DNA of 64,000 bases from NCBI GenBank assembly GCA_934274515.1, contig CAKQTC010000001.1, forward strand, positions 62,001 through 126,000, written 5' to 3'. The position numbers and the translations under genes were made by a program. Below the pieces are notes generated by a model. The model was not told the DNA's origin. It worked only from the letters and a program-made list of their open reading frames with translations, and did not search any database. Each line of letters opens with the position of its first letter. Positions within the stretch are counted from its first letter, which is position 1. This stretch comes from an uncultured Clostridia bacterium. Lineage in GTDB: Bacteria; Bacillota; Clostridia; Christensenellales; DTU072. Below, in pieces: positions 31,701-39,563 of this stretch.

Positions 31701-33088
31701 TCAGACTGTCGGCGCGTTGGTCGTTTATCCGCGTTGAGGCGAATATTCCCGAAGCAGGGACGTTCGATTTGCCGAAACGGGCTTATACCGTCGGCGAAAA
31801 AATAAGAATCGACGCAACGACGAACGACGGATATTCTTTCATCGGGTTCTATGAAAAAGACGAGCGAATAAGCAAAGAAAACGAAAGTTATATCGAAATC
31901 ACGGTAGGCGAAACCTCTCGCGCGATTGTCGCGAAATGGGCGATTGACGACGCGGCTGCCGTATCGAAAAACGTCAACGGCGGCGTAGTTCGCTCTGCGG
32001 TCAACGGCGTTGCGGACGGGAAAGAATTGACTCTCACCGCTATCGTCTACCCCGACTTCGGTTGGCTCGGTTGGTTCATCGGCGAAACGAAAATAAGCGA
32101 CGGAAACGACCTTTCGGTTACCGTTCCGTATCCCGAACAAAAAACGGTTTATACCGCTAAGTTCGTCAAATGCGAAACTCACGTTTTCGACCAAAATTGC
32201 AAATGTACTGTTTGCGGACGAACGATTCACGACGAAGTCGATTGTTTCTGCTCGCGTTGCGGCATAGGTTTGCACACGAAACAGGACGGCGGATACTGTC
32301 GCCATTCCGACAATATTTATATGGGGTTCTATCCGCAAACGAAAGTTGACGACAAGATTTTGATTTCCTATCTTAATTACAAAACCGACGCGGACTCGCT
32401 AAACGGTTGGTCGTCGTTCGATTTCAAAGTGAACGGCGCTGTTTCCGATTACGCTTTTTACACGGACGCGGTCGTAGGCGAAACCAAATACAGGGGCGTG
32501 TATTTCAATCACTACCGCCCGTTTAACGACACTTATGACGGCATCGCTTCGCAGTCTAATCAAGACGAAAACGGGTACTACGAAAAAACGGTTTACTGGT
32601 TTAAGTACGAACCGATTAAATGGAATCTGATTTACATCCTCGAGAATTCTAACATCGCGAGGATAATTTCCGAACTTATTCTCGACTGCGGCAACTTTGA
32701 AAAAACGTCCAACGAGTGGTTCGTCGAAAAATTCATACCCGTTGCGTTTGACGAAAACGTAGCGAACGTATTCGGCGAACATCATTATCGGGACGCCGAT
32801 GTTCCGAGCGAATTCGACATGTCCTCTACCCACCACGGTTTCAATTTCGACAAGAAAGTCGCCGACGAGAAAAGGATTAAACGAGGAACAGACTACGCGA
32901 AAGCGCTCGGACTGTTCGTGACCGACAAAACGGGAGCGTCCGATTATCTATTGTTTAGGGGAAACGACGACGATAAACAACCCGTTGTTCTTAGCGACGG
33001 CTCGATTAGCGAAAAAGACAATCGCGACGCCGATTGCGGTATTTTGCCATTGCTTATAATAACTTTGAAAAAAGCAGATGTACGTTAA
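28766..33088 (+). CDS. Giant lipoprotein with InlB-type (Listeria-Bacteroides) and 'LGWF' tandem repeats
   Basis: Surface lipoprotein of 1440 aa; the signal peptide ends at lipobox FSAC (C24). Residues about 120-540 hold classical InlB B-repeat units (FDTNGGTVIPSQNV, YDANGG, YAFTGW, YIFGGWF). From about 640 to 1130 come seven units of 72-75 residues, each with an LGWF-like core (starting W659, W732, F806, W880, F952, F1025, W1100) and ending in AKW. A cysteine-rich segment (CKCTVCGR, CFCSRCG) joins them to a C-terminal domain resembling DUF6273 (YMGFYPQT, YEPIKWNLI). SD GGGAG. InlB repeats in other bacteria are surface and adhesion modules; the ligand here is unknown. Divergent from galM. Confidence 0.85.
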   Translation: MKKRLFILIFALITVLFSVAFSACSQTKPDGETLGKYYKIAADGTSDPLRWIELKENGRFSNETKLSGAYTVKGENITLTAAGEKTLVGTIKKGEIKLNDGEIYCKEGVTPSNFVRKEDVYYTVTFDTNGGTVIPSQNVKSGTRAADPDQPTKKGFVFYGWYTDNTYSVKWNFKTNLVESDVTIYAKMVAEQGKITEITVKNGENSLESKIDGDNVFLLAEQQISSVNLADAITLNDETATWKIYSDKKMQKELADKVLSLENGDNVFYIKTTSKDGFQTFSYILNAHRKHDVEISFFFDEKSETPLATLTVSTYSPIPSDALDNLSVTGYTVLGWKDRHENDVVLGENGSVFTEKTSLYAVYKPNGYSVTYDANGGTTKATKQIVDYNSDYTLEIPVREGYAFTGWTIGETLVTDATGKCLAPYSFSDEITVKAVWQINSYYVFVNNNDEAGSVVSSRKIGAGSVEYNLNYGKVMDVAADKLVYHVPERQGYIFGGWFLSPDCDGTPYEFNDEIDKKTVLYAKWIDIGDATPLYGGTKKTISVPSATDENKYCAFYPLTDNSDSVAYLGTFPTIGYLYDDEKKLIASSSDGNELFSYEFERNKLYYMRFAGKYREGVTEIAINGTKTPDISGEIIDEKLNYSESVTLTVVPRPAPFVWLGWFSDGKKVSDDNDYSYTFNVPAKNAVLTPKWAKITATPSDEKAGTTSVPQKTLFVGEQVTVTAATNGGYVWLGWFNGDDALTKDKSFTYTFDATEKGANFTAKWVKLSLVNSDENAGTITPVDEIAFVQGETFSATAVGNNGYAFLGWFINGEKVSQKDAFSYDFTVPATDLTITARWCSITAVSSDETLGTVRFLENKPFLPGEDAEVTATGKNGSVWLGWFINGEKVSLDNSFTYKFSVPESDVALVAKWDKIVVNKSCDGGEIIIPQKVILLGEKAELSATVNDGFAFLGWFDDSSDSIVCDKVDYAFKVSENNLRLSARWSFIRVEANIPEAGTFDLPKRAYTVGEKIRIDATTNDGYSFIGFYEKDERISKENESYIEITVGETSRAIVAKWAIDDAAAVSKNVNGGVVRSAVNGVADGKELTLTAIVYPDFGWLGWFIGETKISDGNDLSVTVPYPEQKTVYTAKFVKCETHVFDQNCKCTVCGRTIHDEVDCFCSRCGIGLHTKQDGGYCRHSDNIYMGFYPQTKVDDKILISYLNYKTDADSLNGWSSFDFKVNGAVSDYAFYTDAVVGETKYRGVYFNHYRPFNDTYDGIASQSNQDENGYYEKTVYWFKYEPIKWNLIYILENSNIARIISELILDCGNFEKTSNEWFVEKFIPVAFDENVANVFGEHHYRDADVPSEFDMSSTHHGFNFDKKVADEKRIKRGTDYAKALGLFVTDKTGASDYLLFRGNDDDKQPVVLSDGSISEKDNRDADCGILPLLIITLKKADVR
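30662..32170 (+). repeat. Tandem protein/DNA repeats inside the giant lipoprotein gene
   Basis: Seven units of about 216-225 nt. The third and fourth share an identical 33-nt stretch (31184-31216 and 31406-31438, 222 nt apart) covering LGWFINGEKVS, which suggests recent duplication or gene conversion. Confidence 0.85.
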
Positions 33089-33132
33089 ACGCGTTATAAA
33101 TTTCGTTAGGCGCGTTATTTCAGCCGATTGAT

Positions 33133-33720
33133 TTAAGAGCCGACCGGGAACCGTCTTCTAAGGCGGTTTCCTATTATAAACGCAAAAATAATTTTTATCG
33201 TGTCGAAAGGTATAAAGGGTAAAACGCAAGCAAACAGCGCGTATTTTACGGTAACGGTTTGCGATTTGCTCGCCACGAACACGAACCACGCCGTCCCGAA
33301 CGCGTATAAAACGACAAGTCCGACAAACGCGGCAATCGCTTTAAGCAAATTTTTATCTCCGAAAACGCCCGTTATTATCCGATAAACCAGCGCAAGCACG
33401 ACGAACCCGACGATATAACCGCCCGTCGCGCCGGAAAGCGCGCCTATCCCGCCTTTGAAACCCGAAAAAACGGGCGCGCCGAACGCACCGAGAAGAACAT
33501 AACACGCAACGGCAATCGTCCCCTTTTTCCCTCCTAAGAAAAACAGCGCGAAGAATACGCCGAAGGTCTGCAACGTAAACGGCACCGCCGCGGGAACGGT
33601 AATGAAAGAGCAGACTGCGATAAGCGCGACGTTAAGCGCGATAAACGCAACGTCCCTTGTCGCGATTTTGCCGTTTTTCTTCGGTTTTTCTTTCGCTACG
33701 CTTTGGTTGACTTCTTTCAT
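33133..33720 (-). CDS. bioY: BioY family biotin transporter (ECF S component)
   Basis: Membrane substrate-binding component of an energy-coupling-factor biotin importer. 195 aa with six hydrophobic segments and the family signature GGIGALSGATGGYIVGF (about residues 90-107). It needs shared EcfA and EcfT parts, which are not in this window. A 25-residue basic N-terminus precedes the first segment. There is no SD: the -10 ends 6 nt before the ATG, so it is probably leaderless. No BirA operator-like palindrome was seen. No biotin synthesis genes lie nearby, which would fit scavenging. Confidence 0.88.
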   Translation of the reverse strand: MKEVNQSVAKEKPKKNGKIATRDVAFIALNVALIAVCSFITVPAAVPFTLQTFGVFFALFFLGGKKGTIAVACYVLLGAFGAPVFSGFKGGIGALSGATGGYIVGFVVLALVYRIITGVFGDKNLLKAIAAFVGLVVLYAFGTAWFVFVASKSQTVTVKYALFACVLPFIPFDTIKIIFAFIIGNRLRRRFPVGS

Positions 33721-33726
33721 ATCGCC

Positions 33727-33755
33727 ATTTTATATTTTTTTTGCGTAAAAGTAAA
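33727..33755 (-). promoter_or_regulatory. Promoter of bioY, start codon at the predicted transcript end
   Basis: Minus strand: -35 TTTACT (33750-33755), 17-bp spacer, -10 TAAAAT (33727-33732). Only 6 nt separate it from ATG 33720. An overlapping alternative -10 is TATAAA (33729-33734). Confidence 0.5.
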
Positions 33756-33807
33756 ATAGATTGCCGTAAAAAGCGCAGTTTACTCGAAGAGCAATCTTTT
33801 TCGCCGT

Positions 33808-35538
33808 TTAGACAAGCGAGCCGTAATAAAGGTCTTTATAAAAACCGCCTTTTTTAAGCAGTTCTTCGTGCGTGCCTTTATCTATGACGTTACCGTCTTT
33901 CATTACGAGTATCAAGTCGGCGTGTTTTATCGTCGAAAGCCTGTGCGCTACTACAAAACTCGTTTTTCCGTTCATAAGCAGGTCGAACGCCTTATTGATT
34001 TTGACTTCCGTCATCACGTCCACCGCGCTCGTCGCTTCGTCGAGTATCAGCATCTTCGGCTCGCTCAACATTACTCTCGTTATACAAAGCAGTTGCTTTT
34101 CCCCTTGCGACAAACTTTCATCGCTTATTTCGGTATCGAGTCCCTTGCTCATTCTCGATATAAACCCGTCGGATTTGCATATTTTTGCCGCTTTTAGTAT
34201 CTCTTCATCGCTAATATCGCTACCCAAAGTAAGATTTTCGCGTACGGTCGCTTTCCTTATCCAACTCTCTTGCAACACCATACCGTAACTACGACGCAGC
34301 GACTTGCGCGTTGCCGTTTGTATATCCGTCCCGTCCACGTCTATCTCGCCTTTGTCCACGTCGTAGAACCGCATAAGCAGGTTAATGAGCGTGGTTTTGC
34401 CGCAACCGGTCGGTCCGACTATTGCGACGTGTTTGCCTTTATCGACGGATAAATTAAAGTTTTTAATGAGTTCTCTCGTTTTGTCATAGGAAAAATACAC
34501 GTTTTTAATCTCCACGCGACCTTCCCCTTTAATCGTTTTTCCTCCTTCGTCCGACGCTTCTTCTTCGGCGTCAAGCAGAGCGAAAATCCTGTTCGCGCCT
34601 ACCGCGGACGATTGTAGTTCGCTTATTACTCCCGATATTTCGTTAAACGGTTTTGCGTACTGACTTGCGTAATTGAGCAGGCAGGTTAATGCCCCGGCGG
34701 TTATCGCTCCGCCTACGGTAATCACGTTCGCCGCGCGAAGTCCGCCCACAAGAGCGACTGCCGCATAAACGAATGCGTTTATAAACCTTGTCGTCGGGTT
34801 CGTAAGCGACGAGAAAAACATTGCGCTGTGCGCAGTTTTCGTTAGTTTATCGTCAATTTCGGCGAATTTCTCCTCCATATTCTTTTCTTGGGAATACGCT
34901 TTTATCGTCTTGCAGTTTCCGACCGTTTCTTCGATAAACGTAGTCACGTCGGCTTTGAGTTTTGCCTGCACAGCAAACTTTTTACGCGTTCTTCCCGTAA
35001 TGAATTTTGCGCTTACGAGCGACGCGGGCGTAAGCGCGACCACAATCAAAGCGACTATCGGGTTATAGACAATCATCATTATTATCGTTCCGATTATCGT
35101 TACCCCGCCGGTGAAAAGTTGCGTAAAGGCAAGCAAAAGCCCGTCGGACAACGCTTCCGCGTCCGCTATCATACTGCTCACGATTTCTCCCGACGGTTTC
35201 GCGTCGAAATACCCCAACGGCAATCTCTGCATTTTAGCGATTATGTCGTTACGCATATTCATAACGGTCAAAAACGCGATGCGATTGTTTATAAGCCCTT
35301 GCGTGTACTGCGCAACCGTAGCGCCTGCCGCAAGTCCGCCTAAAATTCCGAGATATTTTCCGAGCAAAGCAAAATCAACGGCGTTTTTCCCGACAAACAA
35401 ATCGACTATTCTTCCGACGAATACCGGGACAAGCAACGCGCAAACCGCATACGCAGCCGAACAAATCAACCCGAAAACCAACGTTATCGAATGGCGTTTA
35501 ACGTACTTCCATATTCGTTTTAGCGGTAAATTTTTCAT
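33808..35538 (-). CDS. ABC exporter half-transporter (ATPase + permease), catalytic subunit
   Basis: Second subunit of a heterodimeric type IV exporter (TM287/288, BmrCD style). 576 aa: six membrane segments in residues 1-320 and an ATPase domain after about 340. Walker A VGPTGCGKTT, Walker B LILDEATSAVD with the catalytic Glu, and H-loop VAHRLST are all intact. Its signature is changed to SLSQGEKQ from LSGGQ, exactly what is expected if it completes the degenerate site of its partner. Its ATG overlaps the partner's stop by one base. Substrate (drug, lipid, peptide) cannot be read from sequence. Confidence 0.92.
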   Translation of the reverse strand: MKNLPLKRIWKYVKRHSITLVFGLICSAAYAVCALLVPVFVGRIVDLFVGKNAVDFALLGKYLGILGGLAAGATVAQYTQGLINNRIAFLTVMNMRNDIIAKMQRLPLGYFDAKPSGEIVSSMIADAEALSDGLLLAFTQLFTGGVTIIGTIIMMIVYNPIVALIVVALTPASLVSAKFITGRTRKKFAVQAKLKADVTTFIEETVGNCKTIKAYSQEKNMEEKFAEIDDKLTKTAHSAMFFSSLTNPTTRFINAFVYAAVALVGGLRAANVITVGGAITAGALTCLLNYASQYAKPFNEISGVISELQSSAVGANRIFALLDAEEEASDEGGKTIKGEGRVEIKNVYFSYDKTRELIKNFNLSVDKGKHVAIVGPTGCGKTTLINLLMRFYDVDKGEIDVDGTDIQTATRKSLRRSYGMVLQESWIRKATVRENLTLGSDISDEEILKAAKICKSDGFISRMSKGLDTEISDESLSQGEKQLLCITRVMLSEPKMLILDEATSAVDVMTEVKINKAFDLLMNGKTSFVVAHRLSTIKHADLILVMKDGNVIDKGTHEELLKKGGFYKDLYYGSLV

Positions 35539-37250
35539 TATTCCGCCCCCTTGTCCGCATTTTGCAAATCGTAAATTTCTTTATACAACTCACACCCGAC
35601 GAGCAGTTCGTCATGCGTTCCGCACGCGACGACTTTGCCGTCGTCCATCACGAGTATCCTGTCCGCATTAGCAAGATTGTTCGCCCTTTGGCTAGTAAGT
35701 ATGACCGTCTTGTTAAGCGACCTTATACCGTCGCGCAATCTCCGCTCGGTAATGTTGTCCAACGCGCTCGCCGCATCGTCTAAAAGCAAAATTTCCGCGT
35801 CTTTATATAACGCGCGCGCTACGGATAACCTCTGTTTCTGTCCGCCCGAAAAATTACTTCCGCCTCGCCGCACCGCTTCTCGCAAGCAGTCTTTCTTGCT
35901 CGCTATCACGTCCTTGCTTTGCGATATTTCGATTGCTTTTTTAAGTTTTTCTTCGTCCTTATTCCCGAAACAAACGTTATTTTCTATCGTGTCTTCAAGC
36001 AAAAACGGCTTTTGCATAACGACCGCTATCTTGCTCATTAACTGCTCTTTCGGGTATCTTTTTACGTCTATTCCGTCTACCAAAACCTCGCCTTCCGTTG
36101 CGTCGTAAAATCTCGGAATAAGCGATAGGATAGAACTTTTGCCGCTTGCCGTGCCTCCTAAGATGCCGAGCGTTTCCCCTTTTTTCACCTTAAAACTTAC
36201 GTCCTCCACGGCTTTTGCCGCGTTGTCGTAACTAAGTGAAACGTTCTTAAATTCCACCGCGACGTCGTCGTTCGTTATTGTGACGGGTTCGATTGCAAAC
36301 GTCTGCGAAGGAGTTACGAGAAGAAGTTCTTTTATCCTCTTGCCGCTCGCTCCCGCACGAGATAGCGTGATGATGAGGTTTGCCAACTTAATTAATTCGA
36401 CCAGGATTTGCGACAAGTAATTGTACAGCGCGACGACCTGTCCTTTTGTCAGTTCCCCCGTATTCACGCGCAATGCGCCGACGTACATAAGAGCGATTAT
36501 CGCGACGTTTATTATTGCGTAAGTAAGCGGATTGAGCAGCGCGGATATTCTTCCTGCCGCTATTTGATAGTTTGCATATCTTTTGTCGGCTGCGGCGAAT
36601 TTTGCCGTTTCGTCGTCTTCTTTTGCGAAAGCGCGCAGCACTCTGACTCCGGATACGTTTTCGCCTGTGAGTAACGTCAGGTTGTCGAGTCCCGACTGCG
36701 AGCGTTTATACATTTTTATCCCGACGAGTAAAATTGCAAAGACGATGACGAGCAGAACGGGAACCGCTATAGCAAACACCGTTGCTCCGACGGCGTCCAC
36801 CAAAAACGCCGCGACGACCGCGCCGAACACGACGAACGGCGACCGTAAAAGCAGTCGCAACGTCATATTCACGCCCGTTTGAAGCCTGTCTACATCTCCC
36901 GTTAGGCGAGTTATTATATTCGCCGTGCCTTGTTTGTCAAGGTCGGAAAAAGAGAGTTCTCCGATTTTTTTATATAACGCGCGCCTTACGGCGGACGCAA
37001 ACCCGGTCGCGCTTGCCGCGCTCATATATTGACTCAGCACCGCGAACCCGAGTCCGGCAAGACCGAGCGCAACCAGTATCAGACACCGCACCAAGATAAA
37101 TTTCCCGTCGGCTGTCGGTATTCCTTCGTCGATTATTTGCGCTACGAACAGCGGAACGAACAGTTCAAAAACCGCTTCGCATAATTTAAGCGGCGGAGCA
37201 AGTAAAGTCTGTGCTTTTTTGTGTTTGAAAAAAGGTAAAAAAGTTTTCAT
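35538..37250 (-). CDS. ABC exporter half-transporter, degenerate-site subunit
   Basis: First subunit of the heterodimer, 570 aa, membrane domain then ATPase domain. Walker A is GGTASGKSS and the signature is canonical (NFSGGQKQR). Walker B reads LLLDDAASALD, with Asp where the catalytic Glu should be, and the H-loop His is Gln (LTSQRANN). So its own nucleotide site should bind ATP without efficient hydrolysis, while its LSGGQ-type signature serves the partner's active site. It follows the DUF4422 gene by 36 nt in the same direction, with only a weak SD, and overlaps the next gene as TAATG. Confidence 0.92.
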   Translation of the reverse strand: MKTFLPFFKHKKAQTLLAPPLKLCEAVFELFVPLFVAQIIDEGIPTADGKFILVRCLILVALGLAGLGFAVLSQYMSAASATGFASAVRRALYKKIGELSFSDLDKQGTANIITRLTGDVDRLQTGVNMTLRLLLRSPFVVFGAVVAAFLVDAVGATVFAIAVPVLLVIVFAILLVGIKMYKRSQSGLDNLTLLTGENVSGVRVLRAFAKEDDETAKFAAADKRYANYQIAAGRISALLNPLTYAIINVAIIALMYVGALRVNTGELTKGQVVALYNYLSQILVELIKLANLIITLSRAGASGKRIKELLLVTPSQTFAIEPVTITNDDVAVEFKNVSLSYDNAAKAVEDVSFKVKKGETLGILGGTASGKSSILSLIPRFYDATEGEVLVDGIDVKRYPKEQLMSKIAVVMQKPFLLEDTIENNVCFGNKDEEKLKKAIEISQSKDVIASKKDCLREAVRRGGSNFSGGQKQRLSVARALYKDAEILLLDDAASALDNITERRLRDGIRSLNKTVILTSQRANNLANADRILVMDDGKVVACGTHDELLVGCELYKEIYDLQNADKGAE

Positions 37251-37286
37251 ACCCGATACGTTTCCCGATTTAACGAATAATCCTGA

Positions 37287-38171
37287 TTATTTTCTGTTGC
37301 GGTACGCGCTAAAAACAAACGACGGCAAAATTTGTTCAAGAACGGGCTTAAACGCATAAATAAGGCTTTTTAGTCCCCTATCCGTCCTGTTTTTCAAATT
37401 AATCTTCGTAAGCGCAATCGCATTTTTCATTCCGATTTTCTTTTCTATATATATTGTCGGCAAAAAAGCGCCTTTCTTTCCCTCGAGAATAAGTTGTTGA
37501 ATAAAAATTCCCGTTATTCGCTCGGAAACGAACATTCTTTTTTCGCGAAACCTGTCTTTGATTTTATCTAAAACACCGAAAACGAACTCGCAATAACGGT
37601 TAAACGTCGCTTTGTCGAACACAAACATATTATAAAAATACTCGTTTTTACCGAAAACATACTCCTTGCACGCTTGCGAATATTCGGGGAAAAATTCGTT
37701 AATTGCGTCAATCATCGCGTCCATATCTTTTTCGTCGTGAGCGTTTTTATAGTGCTCATACACCGAAACTTCTTTCATCGGTTTCGGCGCGATAAAATCG
37801 TTTTCTCTTAAAATCGCAAGTAGTTTTTCGTGTGAATAACCTATCTTTTCAAAGTAATTTTTGCCTATTTTTTTCGCAGTGTAAAAGTTACGTTTTTTGT
37901 CGGAAAAAACAAAATGTCTACGATAATGCATAAGCCCGAAATAGTCGCTTTCGAGATTTTTCCATGCCCAGTATACCGCCGTCATCTCGTTATAAACAGG
38001 GTTAAGTGCGGATATGTTGTCCCCGGTGTCGTCCCCGACGGTGTTCTCTTCGAGCCACTTTTTGCTCTCTCCGTCCGTAATCGCCCTGCCTGCGTTAATC
38101 GGCAAAAAATCTTCGCTTTCGATAAGCGGACTTTGTTTGTGGTAAACGACGAGAATTTTAATTTTTTCCAT
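37287..38171 (-). CDS. DUF4422 protein (glycosyltransferase-like, capsule/exopolysaccharide type)
   Basis: 294 aa. The start KIKILVVYHKQSPL and the hallmark NPVYNEMTAVYWAWKN followed by YFGLMHYRRHF match the DUF4422 family, found in polysaccharide biosynthesis loci and thought to be glycosyltransferases. The frame stays open far upstream, but that part overlaps the aminotransferase on the other strand; ATG 38171 is chosen because homology begins there and a consensus promoter ends 6 nt before it. That geometry means a leaderless message. It leads an operon with the two ABC exporter genes, which may hint at export of a glycosylated product; this is inference. Confidence 0.8.
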   Translation of the reverse strand: MEKIKILVVYHKQSPLIESEDFLPINAGRAITDGESKKWLEENTVGDDTGDNISALNPVYNEMTAVYWAWKNLESDYFGLMHYRRHFVFSDKKRNFYTAKKIGKNYFEKIGYSHEKLLAILRENDFIAPKPMKEVSVYEHYKNAHDEKDMDAMIDAINEFFPEYSQACKEYVFGKNEYFYNMFVFDKATFNRYCEFVFGVLDKIKDRFREKRMFVSERITGIFIQQLILEGKKGAFLPTIYIEKKIGMKNAIALTKINLKNRTDRGLKSLIYAFKPVLEQILPSFVFSAYRNRK

Positions 38172-38177
38172 ACCGAC

Positions 38178-38206
38178 AGTATACTCGCGCGCGACGCTTT
38201 TGTCAA
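38178..38206 (-). promoter_or_regulatory. Promoter of the DUF4422-ABC exporter operon, start codon at the predicted transcript end
   Basis: Minus strand: consensus -35 TTGACA (38201-38206), 17-bp spacer, -10 TATACT (38178-38183), then 6 nt to ATG 38171. With usual geometry transcription starts on or next to the A of the ATG. Confidence 0.8.
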
Positions 38207-38307
38207 CTTTGCTTGAGTTCTCGGTTCCGCTATTCCGAATTTTTTTCCGAGCGAATCTACATCGTAAATATTTATGCCCGTCATCGTCCGTTTTTCTCGC
38301 TCTTCCG

Positions 38308-38336
38308 TTGACTAAATGACTCTCAAATGATAAAAT
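38308..38336 (+). promoter_or_regulatory. Promoter of the aminotransferase-trmB-rlmI operon
   Basis: -35 TTGACT (38308-38313), 17-bp spacer, extended -10 TGATAAAAT (TAAAAT 38331-38336). The leader is about 35 nt and carries the SD GCGAGGTC. Confidence 0.7.
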
Positions 38337-38378
38337 ATTACAAAAAATAATAATAGTTTCACGAAAACGCGAGGTCAA

Positions 38379-39563
38379 ATGTATAACGAAAAAATGCTTA
38401 AACTCGGCTCGAACCGCTCTGTCATTCGGGAACTGTTCGAGTACGGCAAAACTCTTGCGGAAAAAGTCGGCAAGGAAAACGTGTTCGACTATTCTCTCGG
38501 CAACCCGAGCGTACCGGCGCCCGAAGAAGTGCGCGACGCCCTTCAATCGCTTATCGCCATCCCCGACAGTACCGTCATCCACGGTTACACTTCGGCGCAA
38601 GGCGACGCTACCGTACGACAAGCCGTTTCCGATTACATTAACGAACGCTTCGACGTAAATATGCGCCCCGACCTTATTTATATGACGGTAGGTGCGGCGG
38701 CATCCCTGACCGTCACACTCAAAGCACTCGTCGAAGAAAACGACGAATTCATAGTCTTTGCTCCGTTCTTCCCCGAATACCGCGTGTTCGTCGAAGGAAC
38801 AGGCGCGTCGCTTACCGTCGTCCCCAACGACGTCGATATGTCGCTCGACCTTGCTTCGTTTGAAAAAGCCGTCACAAAAAACACCAAAGGCGTAATCATA
38901 AACTCGCCCAACAACCCTTCCGGCGCGGTTTATTCGGAAGAACAAATTAAAACTTTATGTGCGATTTTGGTATCCAAACAGAAGGAATTCGGTCACCCTA
39001 TCTTTCTTATTTCGGATGAACCGTATCGTGAGATAGTCTATGACGGCGTTAGCGTACCGTATATTATGAATTATTACGACAACTCTATAGTCTGTTATAG
39101 TTATTCCAAGTCGTTGTCCTTACCCGGGGAGCGACTCGGGTACATTGCGCTCAATCCCAAGTGCGCCGACGTACAAAACCTATACTTCGCGATATGCGGA
39201 GCGGGGCGCGTTTTGGGATACGTTTGCGCACCGAGTTTATTCCAAAAAGCGGTGGCAAAGTGCGTTCGTCTTACCGGGGACGTGAACGAATACAAAAAAA
39301 ATCGCGACTTGCTTACAAGCGCGCTTACGTCTTACGGGTACGAATTTGTCCGTCCGCAAGGTGCGTTTTATCTGTTCATTAAGGCATTCGGCGGCGACGC
39401 AAACGCGTTTAGCGAGCAAGCGAAAAAACTCGGACTGTTGCTTGTTCCTTCGGACAGTTTCGGCGTGCGCGGTTACGTCCGAGCGTCGTACTGCGTTTCG
39501 TACGATATGATTAAGCGGTCGCTTCCCGCGTTTAAGAAACTTGCGGAGATTTACGCACGATGA
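38379..39563 (+). CDS. Class I/II pyridoxal-phosphate aminotransferase (AspB-like)
   Basis: Transfers an amino group between an amino acid and a 2-oxo acid. 394 aa, normal for fold-type I. PLP-binding features: substrate loop SLGNPSVPAP, INSPNNPSGAVYS, ISDEPYREI (Asp contacting the pyridine ring), and the Schiff-base lysine K244 in SYSKSLSLPGERLGY; the C-terminal Arg lies in YVRASYCVS. Close to the aspartate/aromatic group, but the substrate is not certain. Its stop overlaps the trmB start (ATGA). Confidence 0.88.
   Translation: MYNEKMLKLGSNRSVIRELFEYGKTLAEKVGKENVFDYSLGNPSVPAPEEVRDALQSLIAIPDSTVIHGYTSAQGDATVRQAVSDYINERFDVNMRPDLIYMTVGAAASLTVTLKALVEENDEFIVFAPFFPEYRVFVEGTGASLTVVPNDVDMSLDLASFEKAVTKNTKGVIINSPNNPSGAVYSEEQIKTLCAILVSKQKEFGHPIFLISDEPYREIVYDGVSVPYIMNYYDNSIVCYSYSKSLSLPGERLGYIALNPKCADVQNLYFAICGAGRVLGYVCAPSLFQKAVAKCVRLTGDVNEYKKNRDLLTSALTSYGYEFVRPQGAFYLFIKAFGGDANAFSEQAKKLGLLLVPSDSFGVRGYVRASYCVSYDMIKRSLPAFKKLAEIYAR

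Noticed and set aside
28259..33088. Long antisense frames under the giant lipoprotein genes
   Set aside because: They mirror the sense codons (ATCG-skewed repeats) and carry no SD or family motif.
33140..33175. Hairpin-like sequence at the 3' end of bioY as a terminator for the lipoprotein gene
   Set aside because: It lies inside the bioY coding end and has no T-run on the plus strand. A terminator for the lipoprotein gene was not found with confidence.
33111..33760. BirA operator or biotin riboswitch-like control of bioY
   Set aside because: No TTGTTAAC-type inverted repeat is present around the promoter.
37287..38945. A 552-codon open frame extending the DUF4422 gene upstream
   Set aside because: The upstream part lies antisense to the clearly real aminotransferase gene; homology and a consensus promoter begin at 38171.
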